DNA from: Chloroflexota bacterium
GTDB taxonomy: Bacteria > Chloroflexota > Dehalococcoidia > Lucifugimonadales > Australimonadaceae
Direction of reading: 5' to 3'
DNA: 13,213 bases
Assembly: GCA_026713505.1 (NCBI GenBank)
Contig: JAPOOH010000054.1
Coordinates: 1-13,213 of the forward strand
This document shows, in pieces, positions 1 to 6,585 of the stretch. The first letter of the stretch is position 1. Each line of letters begins with the position of its first letter. Made by a program: the position numbers and the translations under genes. The notes below the pieces were generated by a model. That model made no database searches. It was not told where the DNA came from and worked only from the letters and a program-made list of their open reading frames with translations.

Positions 1-638
1 AGGTTGCTGCTGTTCACAAGCGTCTGGCCGAGGACGAGGAATGGCACGCCGCGCTCCTCGTAGCCGTGCCGCTCCCGGTGCAGGTCCAGCATCCACTGCA
101 CGACCGCCCGCTGCAGCCGCGCGCCCGCCTCGCCGAGCGCGTAGAACATCCGCCCGGAGAGCTTCGCGCCGCGCTCGAAGTCCGTGACCCCGAGCGACTC
201 GGACAACTCCCAATGCGGCTTCAGTTCGAAGTTGTAGAAGCGCTTTTCGCCCTCCTCCCGTACGACGACGTTGCCGGTCTCGTCCTCACCGTCCGGCACA
301 GCGTCCGAGACGATGTTGGGGACCGTGAGCATCGTGTCGCGGAATGAGGTCTCGAGGGAGCGGGACTCGTCCTCCCGCGACTTGAGCCGCTCGCCGAGGA
401 CTCGCACCTCCTCCTTCCGGGCGTCGGCTTCCTCCCTCGCGCCGCTCTTCATCAGGTCGCCTATCGCGCGGCTGGCCTCGTTCCGTTGCGCGCGCAGTTC
501 TTCGAGTTCGCTCAGTGCCTGCCGCCACTGCTCGTCCGTCCGCGCCAGTTCGGCCACGACGGTGGAGTTCTCGCCCCGGCGCTCCAGCGAGCGGACGATG
601 GTCTGCGGGCTGCGGCGCAGAAGGTTCGTGCTAAGCAT
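1..638 (-). CDS. serS: Seryl-tRNA synthetase, N-terminal part (runs off the left edge)
   Basis: Class II synthetase that charges tRNA-Ser with serine in the cytoplasm. Only the first 212 codons are present, about half of the usual ~425; the catalytic motifs 2 and 3 lie outside the window. The start is ATG at 638-636, with an AGGAGAGG ribosome site a few bases upstream inside the end of lysS. The first ~110 residues form the long charged helical hairpin (tRNA-binding arm) typical of SerRS, with the familiar 'LRAQRNEASRAIG' stretch. It is followed by 'LTVPNIVSDAVPDGEDETGN', then 'LKPHWELSESLGVTDFERGA' and 'KLSGRMFYALGEAGARLQRA', all characteristic of this family. Its start overlaps the lysS stop by 8 bp (ATGCTTAG), so the two are probably translationally coupled. 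Identification is secure; the absence of the catalytic half is simply the window boundary. Confidence 0.95.
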   Translation of the reverse strand, partial: MLSTNLLRRSPQTIVRSLERRGENSTVVAELARTDEQWRQALSELEELRAQRNEASRAIGDLMKSGAREEADARKEEVRVLGERLKSREDESRSLETSFRDTMLTVPNIVSDAVPDGEDETGNVVVREEGEKRFYNFELKPHWELSESLGVTDFERGAKLSGRMFYALGEAGARLQRAVVQWMLDLHRERHGYEERGVPFLVLGQTLVNSSN

Positions 639-2121
639 CCGCCTCTCCTGCGTGTCGCACCTGAGGGAAGAGCATCACGTCCCGTATCGTCGTTTGCCCG
701 GTGAGCAGCATGACGAGCCGGTCTATGCCGATGCCGAGCCCGCCGGTGGGAGGCATGCCGTGCTCCAGTGCGGTGAGGAAGTCCTCGTCCATCCGGTCGA
801 GGTCTTCGCCCTGGTACTGCTTCCGCAGCTCCTCCTGCTCGGCCATGCGCTCGCGCTGCACGTCCGGGTCGTTCAGCTCCGTGAACGAGTTGGCGATCTC
901 CATTCCCGCGGCGAACGCCTCGAAGCGCTCCGTGTAGCGCGGGTTGTCCGGGCTCGCCTTGGCGAGCGGCGACATCTCGACCGGGTAATCGATGAGGAAC
1001 GACGGCTGCACGAGCTTCGGTTCGACGAACGTGCCGACCAGCTTGTCGATGAGCCTGCCCCGGCTCTCCGCGTAGGTGGCGGTGACGCCGACAGCGCGCA
1101 TCCTGTCGGCGAGCGACGAAGCGTCCGGGTGGTCGTCCAGGTTCACGCCCGCGTACTGCTCGATGGCGTCGTGCAGCGAGATGCGCGGCCACGGCCCGGT
1201 GAGCCTGATCGTCTCACCCCCGTACTCGACATTCGTGCCCCCGGTAACCTCGAGCGCGACCTGCGGCACGAGCGTCTCCACTAGTCGCATCACGTCGTTG
1301 TAGTCCGCGTACGCCTCGTACGATTCGAGGGACGTGAACTCCGGGTTGTGGGAGGCGTCGATGCCCTCGTTCCGGAAGACGCGGCCTATCTCGTACACCT
1401 TGTCCATGCCGCCGACGATGAGGCGCTTGAGGTAGAGTTCCGTGGCGATGCGGAGGTATATGTCGCGGTCGAGCGCGTTGTGGCGTGTGACGAACGGCTG
1501 GGCCATCGCCCCCGCGGGAACGGGCACGAGCACCGGCGTGTCGACCTCCAGGAAGCCGCGGGCGTCAAAGAAGGCGCGGATGGCGGAGATGATGTGGCTG
1601 CGCGCGCGCATCGTCTCGTGCACCTCGCGGTTGGAGATGAGGTCCAGGTAGCGCTGGCGGTAGCGCTGTTCCACGTCCCGCAGGCCGTGGAACTTCTCCG
1701 GCGGGGGCCGGTGCGCCTTCGCCAGCAGCGTGAGGCTCTCCACGGCGAGCGAGACCTCGCCCATCCTCGTGCGTATAAGTGTGCCGGACGCGCCCGCGAA
1801 GTCTCCCAGGTCCAGGTCGTCCACCAGCGCGTAGTCGTCGCCGAGCGCGTCGCTGCGGATGAAGAGCTGCAGGCGCCCCTCCGAGTCCTCGATATCGGCG
1901 AACGAGGCCTTGCCCATGCGGCGCAGGCGAACGATGCGTCCCGCGACGGTGGCGGCGGGGCCGTCTGTCCCCGCGGACTCGGCCGCGGTGAAGGCGTGAG
2001 CCGCCTCAGCCGTCGTATGCGTGCGATGGAAGCGGGCGGGGTAGGGGTCTATGTCGCGCTGGCGCAGCCGCTCCAGCTTCGCCCGGCGGCTCGCGAGCAA
2101 CTCGTCTCCGCGTTGGGGCAT
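631..2121 (-). CDS. lysS: Lysyl-tRNA synthetase, class II
   Basis: Charges tRNA-Lys with lysine. The 496-residue length is normal for bacterial class II LysRS. Residues ~55-155 form the OB-fold anticodon-binding domain ('VAGRIVRLRRMGKASFADIE'), followed by the 'QRYRQRYLDLI' linker and the motif 1 region. Motif 2 is seen as 'YEIGRVFRNEGIDASHNPEF' and motif 3 near the C-terminus as 'GLGIGIDRLVMLLTG' followed by 'TIRDVMLFPQVR'. The start ATG at 2121-2119 is preceded by GGAG at a suitable distance. It is the middle gene of greA-lysS-serS: 27 nt follow the greA stop and its own stop overlaps serS. GreA next to LysS is a recurrent bacterial arrangement. No T-box or lysine riboswitch is visible upstream, and the 27-nt gap leaves no room for one. 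Identification is secure. Confidence 0.97.
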   Translation of the reverse strand: MPQRGDELLASRRAKLERLRQRDIDPYPARFHRTHTTAEAAHAFTAAESAGTDGPAATVAGRIVRLRRMGKASFADIEDSEGRLQLFIRSDALGDDYALVDDLDLGDFAGASGTLIRTRMGEVSLAVESLTLLAKAHRPPPEKFHGLRDVEQRYRQRYLDLISNREVHETMRARSHIISAIRAFFDARGFLEVDTPVLVPVPAGAMAQPFVTRHNALDRDIYLRIATELYLKRLIVGGMDKVYEIGRVFRNEGIDASHNPEFTSLESYEAYADYNDVMRLVETLVPQVALEVTGGTNVEYGGETIRLTGPWPRISLHDAIEQYAGVNLDDHPDASSLADRMRAVGVTATYAESRGRLIDKLVGTFVEPKLVQPSFLIDYPVEMSPLAKASPDNPRYTERFEAFAAGMEIANSFTELNDPDVQRERMAEQEELRKQYQGEDLDRMDEDFLTALEHGMPPTGGLGIGIDRLVMLLTGQTTIRDVMLFPQVRHAGEADA

Positions 2122-2148
2122 GAGCGTCTCCGTTGTGCGGGCCCCGTT

Positions 2149-2628
2149 CTACTGAACGGAAACGATAGTAATGGTCTGGGCGCCGGAGGGCGTTTTGAAC
2201 TCCACCTTGTCCCCGGCCTTCTTTCCAAGGAGCGCCTTGCCGAGCGGCGACTCGTTCGAGATGCGCCCGTCCGTTGGCGAGGCCTCCGTACTGCCGACTA
2301 TGGTGTAGGTGCTCGCCGTCTTCCCCTTCGACATCTTCACGCCGACGATGGAGCCGAGCTCGACGATGTCGGAACTGGCGTCCGCCTGGGTGTGGTCGGG
2401 GATGATGACGGCATTGGAGATCATCATCTCCAACTCCTGGATGCGACCCTCCAGGAACGCCTGTTCGTTCTTCGCTTCCTCGTACTCGGCGTTCTCCAGT
2501 TCGCCGACCTCCTTGGAGTCCTGGATGCGCTCGGCGACTTCCTGGCGGCGGACGCTGCGGAGCTGTTCAAGCTCCTCTTCCAGCTCGCGCAACCCGGCGG
2601 TCGTCAGGTAGGTCCCTTGTGAGGTCAT
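2149..2628 (-). CDS. greA: Transcription elongation factor GreA
   Basis: Binds the RNA polymerase secondary channel and stimulates cleavage of backtracked transcripts. It has 159 residues, a normal length. Residues ~12-75 are the N-terminal coiled coil; the C-terminal FKBP-like domain carries the family signature 'YTIVGSTEASPTDGRISNES' followed by 'PLGKALLGKKAGDKVEF'. I chose the ATG at 2628-2626 because GGAGGA lies 7 nt upstream; the adjacent in-frame TTG at 2631 would leave only 4 nt. The coiled-coil tip reads VGELENAEY (residues 41-49) where GreA usually has GDLSENAEY. This is one residue shorter and has E in place of the conserved D, in the loop that positions the catalytic Mg2+ in polymerase. 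First gene of the greA-lysS-serS operon, with its own apparent promoter. Confidence 0.95.
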   Translation of the reverse strand: MTSQGTYLTTAGLRELEEELEQLRSVRRQEVAERIQDSKEVGELENAEYEEAKNEQAFLEGRIQELEMMISNAVIIPDHTQADASSDIVELGSIVGVKMSKGKTASTYTIVGSTEASPTDGRISNESPLGKALLGKKAGDKVEFKTPSGAQTITIVSVQ

Positions 2629-2703
2629 CAAGCAGTCCTCCAGTCTGTTGGGAGAGGGCCGACGCCTGCGTGAACCACGCGTGTGGGCCGGTCGGCGGTG
2701 GTT

Positions 2704-2733
2704 ATTCTACCCGTAGCGCAGGGGGTTAGTAAA
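2704..2733 (-). promoter_or_regulatory. Putative sigma-70-type promoter of the greA-lysS-serS operon
   Basis: Read on the minus strand, TTTACT (2733-2728) and TAGAAT (2709-2704) are separated by 18 bp. They match TTGACA at 4 of 6 and TATAAT at 5 of 6 positions. The site lies 76 nt before the greA ATG and directly behind the stop codon of the acetyltransferase gene, so greA can be transcribed independently of it. This is a sequence match only. Confidence 0.55.
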
Positions 2734-2735
2734 CG

Positions 2736-3386
2736 TCAGCGCCCCTGCCTGCCCCCTGGCGCCCGCCCTGTCACGGGGTACCTCGTCATGCCCCAGAGGG
2801 GGATGCCGTTTGGCAGCGTCGACTCCTCGGTCACCCTGAAGCCGAACCGCTCGTAGTAACCGAGGTTGTCGGGAGCGGACGTGTCAAGGAACGCGGGCAG
2901 AGCATCGTCGTCTGCACGCGCGAGCATCCGGTTGATGAGCCCGCTTCCCAGACCCCCGCGCTGGGCCGACGGATCGACGCCGATGGCGTTCAGGTACCAG
3001 CAGGAGGGGGGCGATTCCAGCGTAGCCAGTGCGGAACCCAGAGAGCGGCGTCGGCGCCAGGCTGGTAGGCCCAGCCGCAGGGGCGCAGTCCACAGACCGG
3101 ACCGCAGCAGCGCAGCGAAGCTGGGCGGGCGTTGCATCGGCGAGTCCCATATCGCCACGCCCCGCACGGCGCCCTCGGGTTCCTCCTGGGCCGCGTGAAC
3201 GACCCCGCCCGAGAGCAGACAGGCACGGATGGCCGCTCGCCAGTACCAGCGCAGTTTCGCCTGACGTTGGGCGTCTTCCGGAACTAGGAACCTGAAGCGC
3301 GGAGCGTCCGCAAAGGCGCTCGCCATCACGTGTGCTGCGGAAGCGATCTGGTCGGCCCGTATCGGCAGGATGAGTGGGTCAGCCAT
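2736..3386 (-). CDS. GNAT-family N-acetyltransferase
   Basis: Predicted acetyl-CoA-dependent acyltransferase of 216 residues; the substrate cannot be told from sequence. The GNAT core is visible as a beta4 strand 'WYLNAIGVDP' followed by the pyrophosphate-binding motif A 'AQRGGLGSGLINRML' (Q/R-x-x-G-x-G/A type). The motif B region is 'AFLDTSAPDNLGYYERFGFR', the usual signature in which the Tyr before ERFGF sits near the thiol of CoA. The N-terminal third ('HVMASAFADAPRFRFLVP') also resembles GNATs of this broad group. The middle (residues ~80-120) is Arg/Leu-rich and variable. The start ATG is 3386-3384, with only a weak AGGCTG before it. Gene orientation follows the greA operon, but 104-107 nt and a promoter-like sequence separate them. 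It is divergent from rsmD, with a palindromic operator-like site between. Family assignment is firm, role unknown. Confidence 0.85.
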   Translation of the reverse strand: MADPLILPIRADQIASAAHVMASAFADAPRFRFLVPEDAQRQAKLRWYWRAAIRACLLSGGVVHAAQEEPEGAVRGVAIWDSPMQRPPSFAALLRSGLWTAPLRLGLPAWRRRRSLGSALATLESPPSCWYLNAIGVDPSAQRGGLGSGLINRMLARADDDALPAFLDTSAPDNLGYYERFGFRVTEESTLPNGIPLWGMTRYPVTGRAPGGRQGR

Positions 3387-3453
3387 CCATACAGCCTATA
3401 TCAGCGCGCGGAAGCACTACCGGAAACCCCCGCTAACCGGCGAGCTAGTTTCA

Positions 3454-3469
3454 TTGAACAGATGTTCAA
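3454..3469. promoter_or_regulatory. Perfect 16-bp palindrome, LexA/DinR-box-like operator
   Basis: TTGAACA-GA-TGTTCAA has perfect 7-bp arms around a 2-bp centre. Its core GAAC-AGAT-GTTC fits the Gram-positive LexA (DinR) box core GAAC-RNRY-GTTC at every defined position. It sits almost exactly midway between the divergent starts of the acetyltransferase (3386) and rsmD (3534), about 70 bp from each, so it could act on either or both. The palindrome is direct observation; LexA binding is inference, since other dimeric repressors use similar half-sites. Confidence 0.5.
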
Positions 3470-3523
3470 ACAATGTCTAGACTCTGTGCAAGAGTTCAAG
3501 CGGCAGGGCGGCTGCCGGACGTG

Positions 3524-3536
3524 AGGAGCGGCACTG
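3524..3536 (+). promoter_or_regulatory. Ribosome site AGGAG and CTG start that define rsmD
   Basis: AGGAG at 3524-3528 is followed, after 5 nt, by CTG at 3534-3536. The frame is closed by TGA at 3522-3524. Between that stop and GTG at 3594 there is no ATG, GTG or TTG in frame, only CTG at 3534 and 3570. The codons after the first CTG encode the conserved RsmD N-terminus (L/M-R-V-T-G-G-T-A-R-G), which a start at GTG 3594 would lose. Confidence 0.65.
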
Positions 3537-4088
3537 CGCGTAACGGGCGGAACGGCAAGGGGCGTCACGCTGGGTTCGCCCAGGGCGCCCGGTGTGAGAC
3601 CCACCACCGACAGGGTGCGGAGCGCGCTGTTCAACATCCTTGCTCGGTACGGGCTGGAGGACTCCCGGGTAGCCGACCTCTTCGCGGGGACCGGCGCGCT
3701 GGGTATCGAGGCCCTCAGCCGGGGCGCCGCCCGCTCGAGCTTCGTCGAGGCAGACCGGAGGCAGATAGCGGTGATCAGGGCCAACCTGCAAGCGACAGGG
3801 TTCGCGGAACGAGCGGACGTCCACATGGCGCGCGCGGAGGATGCGCTCCGCCGGCTGGAGCGCTGCGACTTCCTGCTCATGGACCCGCCCTACACGCAGC
3901 CGTTCCCCGCGGGCCTTATCACCCGCATCGGCGAGGCCCGGCTCTTGACGGACAACGGCATCCTCGTCTGCGGGCACGCCAGCCGGACCGCCGCGGATGA
4001 CCGGTGCGGCGCCCTCGCAAAATGGGACGACCGCCGCTACGGCGACGCGTCGCTGGCTTTCTACAGCCACGCGGAGGCCGCGGCATGA
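3534..4088 (+). CDS. rsmD: 16S rRNA (guanine(966)-N(2))-methyltransferase RsmD
   Basis: Methylates N2 of G966 in 16S rRNA using SAM during 30S assembly. Read from CTG 3534 the protein has 184 residues, the usual RsmD length, and begins with a recognisable 'RVTGGTARG' (family: RVIAGxxxGR), leading to 'GVRPTTDRVRSALFNIL', a hallmark of RsmD. The SAM motif I is VADLFAGTGALGIEAL (from residue 46), and the catalytic motif is DPPY (residues 117-120), the N6/N2-methyltransferase (D/N)PP(Y/F) type. A conventional start at GTG 3594 would give 164 residues and lack the N-terminal strand. The stop overlaps the coaD start (ATGA), and rsmD-coaD is a very common bacterial pair. Identity is secure; the CTG start is inference from conservation, the ribosome site and the absence of alternatives. 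Confidence 0.9.
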   Translation: MRVTGGTARGVTLGSPRAPGVRPTTDRVRSALFNILARYGLEDSRVADLFAGTGALGIEALSRGAARSSFVEADRRQIAVIRANLQATGFAERADVHMARAEDALRRLERCDFLLMDPPYTQPFPAGLITRIGEARLLTDNGILVCGHASRTAADDRCGALAKWDDRRYGDASLAFYSHAEAAA

Positions 4089-4564
4089 CGACGGCGATCT
4101 ACCCCGGCCGCTTTGACCCGGTGACTGCCGGGCACCTGGACATCCTGCAACGGGCCTCCTACCTGTTCGAACGGGTCGTCATGGCCGTGTTCGAGGCGCC
4201 GGAGCGGCAGACGCTCTTCACGACGGACGAGCGCGTGCGGCTCATAGAGGAGGCCGCCGCCGGCCTGACGAACGTGGAGGTCCGCAGCTTCAGCGGGCTG
4301 GTCGTGGACTACGCGCAGGCCCAGGGAGCGACGGCCATCGTGCGGGGCATCAGGATGCACGCGGACTTCGAGTACGAGTTCGAGATGGCGCTGATGAACC
4401 GGAAGCTCGCTCCCAACGTGGACGTCGTCTGCCTCATGACGGACGGACGCTACCAGTTCGTGCGGGCCACGCTGCTCAAGGAGGTGGCGCGGCTCGGAGG
4501 CGACATCGGGGGGCTTGCACCAGACAACGTTATAGCGGCGCTCGCGGAGCGCTTCGGCAAGTAA
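4085..4564 (+). CDS. coaD: Phosphopantetheine adenylyltransferase
   Basis: Transfers AMP from ATP to 4'-phosphopantetheine, giving dephospho-CoA, the penultimate step of CoA synthesis. It has 159 residues, the normal length. The nucleotidyltransferase signature is 'AIYPGRFDPVTAGHLDILQR' (T-x-G-H motif), followed by 'IVRGIRMHADFEYEFEMALM' and 'NRKLAP', all diagnostic for CoaD. The C-terminal ATP-binding motif, usually like SFISSSLVKEVA, reads QFVRATLLKEVARLGGD here. The usual small hydroxyl residue in YPG(S/T)FDP is Arg. I start at ATG 4085, which overlaps the rsmD TGA by 4 nt; the longer upstream reading of this frame is only the shadow of rsmD. Probably translationally coupled to rsmD and cotranscribed with the coiled-coil gene downstream. 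Confidence 0.95.
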   Translation: MTTAIYPGRFDPVTAGHLDILQRASYLFERVVMAVFEAPERQTLFTTDERVRLIEEAAAGLTNVEVRSFSGLVVDYAQAQGATAIVRGIRMHADFEYEFEMALMNRKLAPNVDVVCLMTDGRYQFVRATLLKEVARLGGDIGGLAPDNVIAALAERFGK

Positions 4565-4599
4565 GACGAAACCCGGACGAGGGTCCCAAGGAGGGAATC

Positions 4600-5091
4600 A
4601 TGGAACTGCTGGACATGGTGGACAGGCTGGAGAGCATGGCGGCCCAGGCAAAGAAGATGCCGATGACGAACCTCTCCATGGTGGACGCGGAGCAGATGCT
4701 GGTCCTGGTTGACCAGTTGCGCGCCTCAATCCCGCGCACCATCAACGAGGCGCAGGAGCTGATCGAGCGTCGCGAGCAGATCGTCAACCAGACGATGATC
4801 GACGCTCGCCGCATCCGCTCCACCGCTGAGGGAGACGCGCGGTTGCTGGTCGACGAGACCGAGCTGGTCAAGGCCGCCAGCCAGCGCTCCGATGAGATCG
4901 TCCAGGACGCCAACAGCAAGGCGGACCGGATCATCAGCCTCGCGGAGCAAGAGGCGCAGCGGCGTCGCGACGGCGCGGACGACTACAGCCGCGACTGCCT
5001 GCACACGCTGGAAGAGCACGTCTCCAACATGCTCAACGAGATCCACGCCGGCCAGCGCGCGCTGCTGCCCGCCGTGAGCCTCTCCCGCTAA
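4600..5091 (+). CDS. Coiled-coil protein of the rsmD-coaD operon (DivIVA/V-ATPase-H-like)
   Basis: A 163-residue soluble protein of unknown role. It has no signal peptide or membrane segment. Residues ~38-145 are almost entirely charged amphipathic helix rich in Glu, Arg, Gln and Ala ('INEAQELIERREQIVNQTMI', 'SKADRIISLAEQEAQRRRDG'), as expected for a parallel coiled coil. The first ~35 residues ('MELLDMVDRLESMAAQAKKM') form a separate conserved-looking cap. From memory, proteins of this type, often loosely named ATPase or cell-division initiation protein, follow coaD in many Chloroflexota and some Firmicutes; I could not check this. AAGGAGG lies 5 nt before the ATG, the strongest ribosome site in this operon. 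It starts 35 nt after coaD and a large hairpin follows it. A scaffold or division-site role is possible but not shown by the sequence. Confidence 0.8.
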   Translation: MELLDMVDRLESMAAQAKKMPMTNLSMVDAEQMLVLVDQLRASIPRTINEAQELIERREQIVNQTMIDARRIRSTAEGDARLLVDETELVKAASQRSDEIVQDANSKADRIISLAEQEAQRRRDGADDYSRDCLHTLEEHVSNMLNEIHAGQRALLPAVSLSR

Positions 5092-5115
5092 GAGCCCGGC
5101 CCTCGACCGGCAACG

Positions 5116-5154
5116 AGCGCCCTTCCTCGCCGCTAACCCGGCGGGGAGGGCGCT
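5116..5154 (+). terminator. Large GC hairpin ending the rsmD-coaD-coiled-coil operon
   Basis: AGCGCCCTTCC (5116-5126) pairs with GGGGAGGGCGCT (5143-5154) as an 11-bp stem with one G-U. After a bulged T5127, CTCGCCG-side bases 5128-5132 pair with 5139-5143. The loop is CTAACC. The stem begins 25 nt after the stop codon. There is no U-tract behind it (GCGCGTCTC follows), so it may be a weak intrinsic, Rho-assisted or 3'-end-protecting hairpin. Confidence 0.6.
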
Positions 5155-5195
5155 GCGCGTCTCTGCAGTTCAGCGCTTCCACCGAGTGCACCCGC

Positions 5196-5201
5196 TATAC
5201 T
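5196..5201 (+). promoter_or_regulatory. Putative -10 box of the MmgE/PrpD gene
   Basis: TATACT matches TATAAT at 5 of 6 positions and lies 35 bp before the ATG. No good -35 hexamer is visible at 16-18 bp (GCGCTT-like). A GGAGG ribosome site at 5221-5225 then precedes the ATG by 10 nt. Plausible, unproven. Confidence 0.4.
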
Positions 5202-5235
5202 CTCCTCCGTACTTTCTCACGGAGGCCCAGCACTC

Positions 5236-6582
5236 ATGTCTGCCACGCAATCCCTGGCCGCCTACGTCGCCAACGCGAACACGGAGGAGCTTCCTCCGTG
5301 GACCCTGCACGAGGCCAAACGCACGCTCATCAACATCCTCGGAGTCTCGCTCTCAGCAGCCGCCGACTCCGGCAGCGATGCGCTGATCGACTGGGCGCGT
5401 GACGAGGACGCCGCCGCCAAGGCGTCCGTCGTCGGCTCGTCGCTCCGGACGAGCGCGTTCAACGCAGCGCTGGTCAACGGCTTCCTCGCCCACCTGCAGG
5501 ACTACGACGACACGCACTTCCCCACCGTCCTGCACCCTACGGCGCCCGTCTGGCCCGCGGTGCTGGCCGCCGCCGAGGAGCGCGGCACGTCCGGCAGGGA
5601 GACGCTCGCGGCGTTCGTGCTCGGAGCAGAGGCGGCGTGCCGCGTGGCGATGTCGGTGCACCCCTGGCACTACGACATGGGCTGGCACATCACCGGAACG
5701 GCGGGCGTGTTCGGTGCGGCGGCGGGCGTTGGCAGGGTGCTCGGACTCGGCACCGGCGATATGAACATGGCGATAGGCATCGCCGGGACGTTCGCCGCCG
5801 GGGTGCGGGAGGTGTTCGGGAGCCACGCGAAGGCGATGCACCCGGCGAAGGCGGCCAGCAACGGCCTCCAGTCCGCGGTGCTCGCGGCGCGTGGCTTCAC
5901 GGGCGCGGACGACATCCTGGGCGGGCGGCGCGGCTTCTGGGAGGTGCTGTCGCCGAATGGGCACGACGAGACCGCGCTGCTCGGCGGCATCGGCGAGCGG
6001 TGGGAGCTGGCGAACAACGGCCTCAAGCCCTACGCCAACGGCGTCGTCTCTCACCCCATACAGGACGCGGTGATAACGCTGCGCAACGAGCACGGCATCG
6101 CGCCGGAGGACGTCGCCGCGATCAACGCCGAGGTGAATCCGTTGGTGCTGGAGTTGATGAACCGCGCGGAACCGAGGCGGGGGCTGGAGGGCAAGTTCTC
6201 CTTCCAGCACTGCGCCGCTGCCGCGCTCGTCGACGGCGCGGGGCACGATGCGCAGTTCTCCGACGCGCGCGTTGCGGACCCGGTCGTCAGCGCCGTTCGC
6301 TCGCGCGTGAGCGCCGTCGTCGACGAGGCGATGCGCGAGGACGAGGTGCGCCTCTCCATCACGCTCAACAGCGGGGCGGTGCACTCCATCTACGTGGAGC
6401 ACGCCACCGGCTCGCCCGAGAACCCGATGACCGACTCGGCCTTGGAGGCGAAGTACCGCTCACTCGCGAATGAGGCCCTCCCCGCGTCCCAGGTCGAGGA
6501 GCTGCTGGGCGCGGTGTGGGACTTGGACGCGGCCCCGAACGTCGAGCAGGTGGCGCGCCTCATGGCGAAGGCGGAGGGATAA
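5236..6582 (+). CDS. MmgE/PrpD-family protein (2-methylcitrate dehydratase-like)
   Basis: Member of the family that includes 2-methylcitrate dehydratase PrpD, Bacillus MmgE and cis-aconitate decarboxylase. These act on tricarboxylic-type acids without an iron-sulfur cluster. The 448 residues match the family (~440-480). Conserved stretches seen are 'AHLQDYDDTHFPTVLHPTAP' (substrate-loop region, residues ~85-105), 'GTAGVFGAAAGVGRVLGL', 'GSHAKAMHPAKAASNGLQSA', and 'GLKPYANGVVSHPIQDAV' (the K-P-Y/F ... H region). The start ATG follows GGAGG. The alanyl-tRNA editing gene begins 3 nt after its stop, so they share a transcript. No prpB, prpC or citrate-synthase-like gene is nearby, so a complete methylcitrate cycle is not supported and the true substrate is open. 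In environmental Chloroflexota such proteins are often multi-copy catabolic paralogues (general knowledge). Confidence 0.88.
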   Translation: MSATQSLAAYVANANTEELPPWTLHEAKRTLINILGVSLSAAADSGSDALIDWARDEDAAAKASVVGSSLRTSAFNAALVNGFLAHLQDYDDTHFPTVLHPTAPVWPAVLAAAEERGTSGRETLAAFVLGAEAACRVAMSVHPWHYDMGWHITGTAGVFGAAAGVGRVLGLGTGDMNMAIGIAGTFAAGVREVFGSHAKAMHPAKAASNGLQSAVLAARGFTGADDILGGRRGFWEVLSPNGHDETALLGGIGERWELANNGLKPYANGVVSHPIQDAVITLRNEHGIAPEDVAAINAEVNPLVLELMNRAEPRRGLEGKFSFQHCAAAALVDGAGHDAQFSDARVADPVVSAVRSRVSAVVDEAMREDEVRLSITLNSGAVHSIYVEHATGSPENPMTDSALEAKYRSLANEALPASQVEELLGAVWDLDAAPNVEQVARLMAKAEG

Positions 6583-6585
6583 CCG

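Noticed and set aside
271..2622. Long plus-strand open frames opposite serS, lysS and greA
   Set aside because: They are antisense shadows of strongly conserved minus-strand genes and have low-complexity Arg/Ala/Val-rich products with no family signature.
2632..2735. T-box or lysine riboswitch before the synthetase operon
   Set aside because: Only about 75 nt lie between the putative promoter and greA, with no T-box consensus and no room for a riboswitch fold.
3330..3524. Short plus-strand frame ending just before rsmD
   Set aside because: It begins antisense to the acetyltransferase gene, has no ribosome site at any internal ATG and no recognisable sequence; its end merely supplies the TGA next to the rsmD ribosome site.
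5353..6402. Long minus-strand frame opposite the MmgE/PrpD gene
   Set aside because: High-GC antisense shadow; His/Arg/Val-rich product with no domain, while the plus strand encodes a clear family member.
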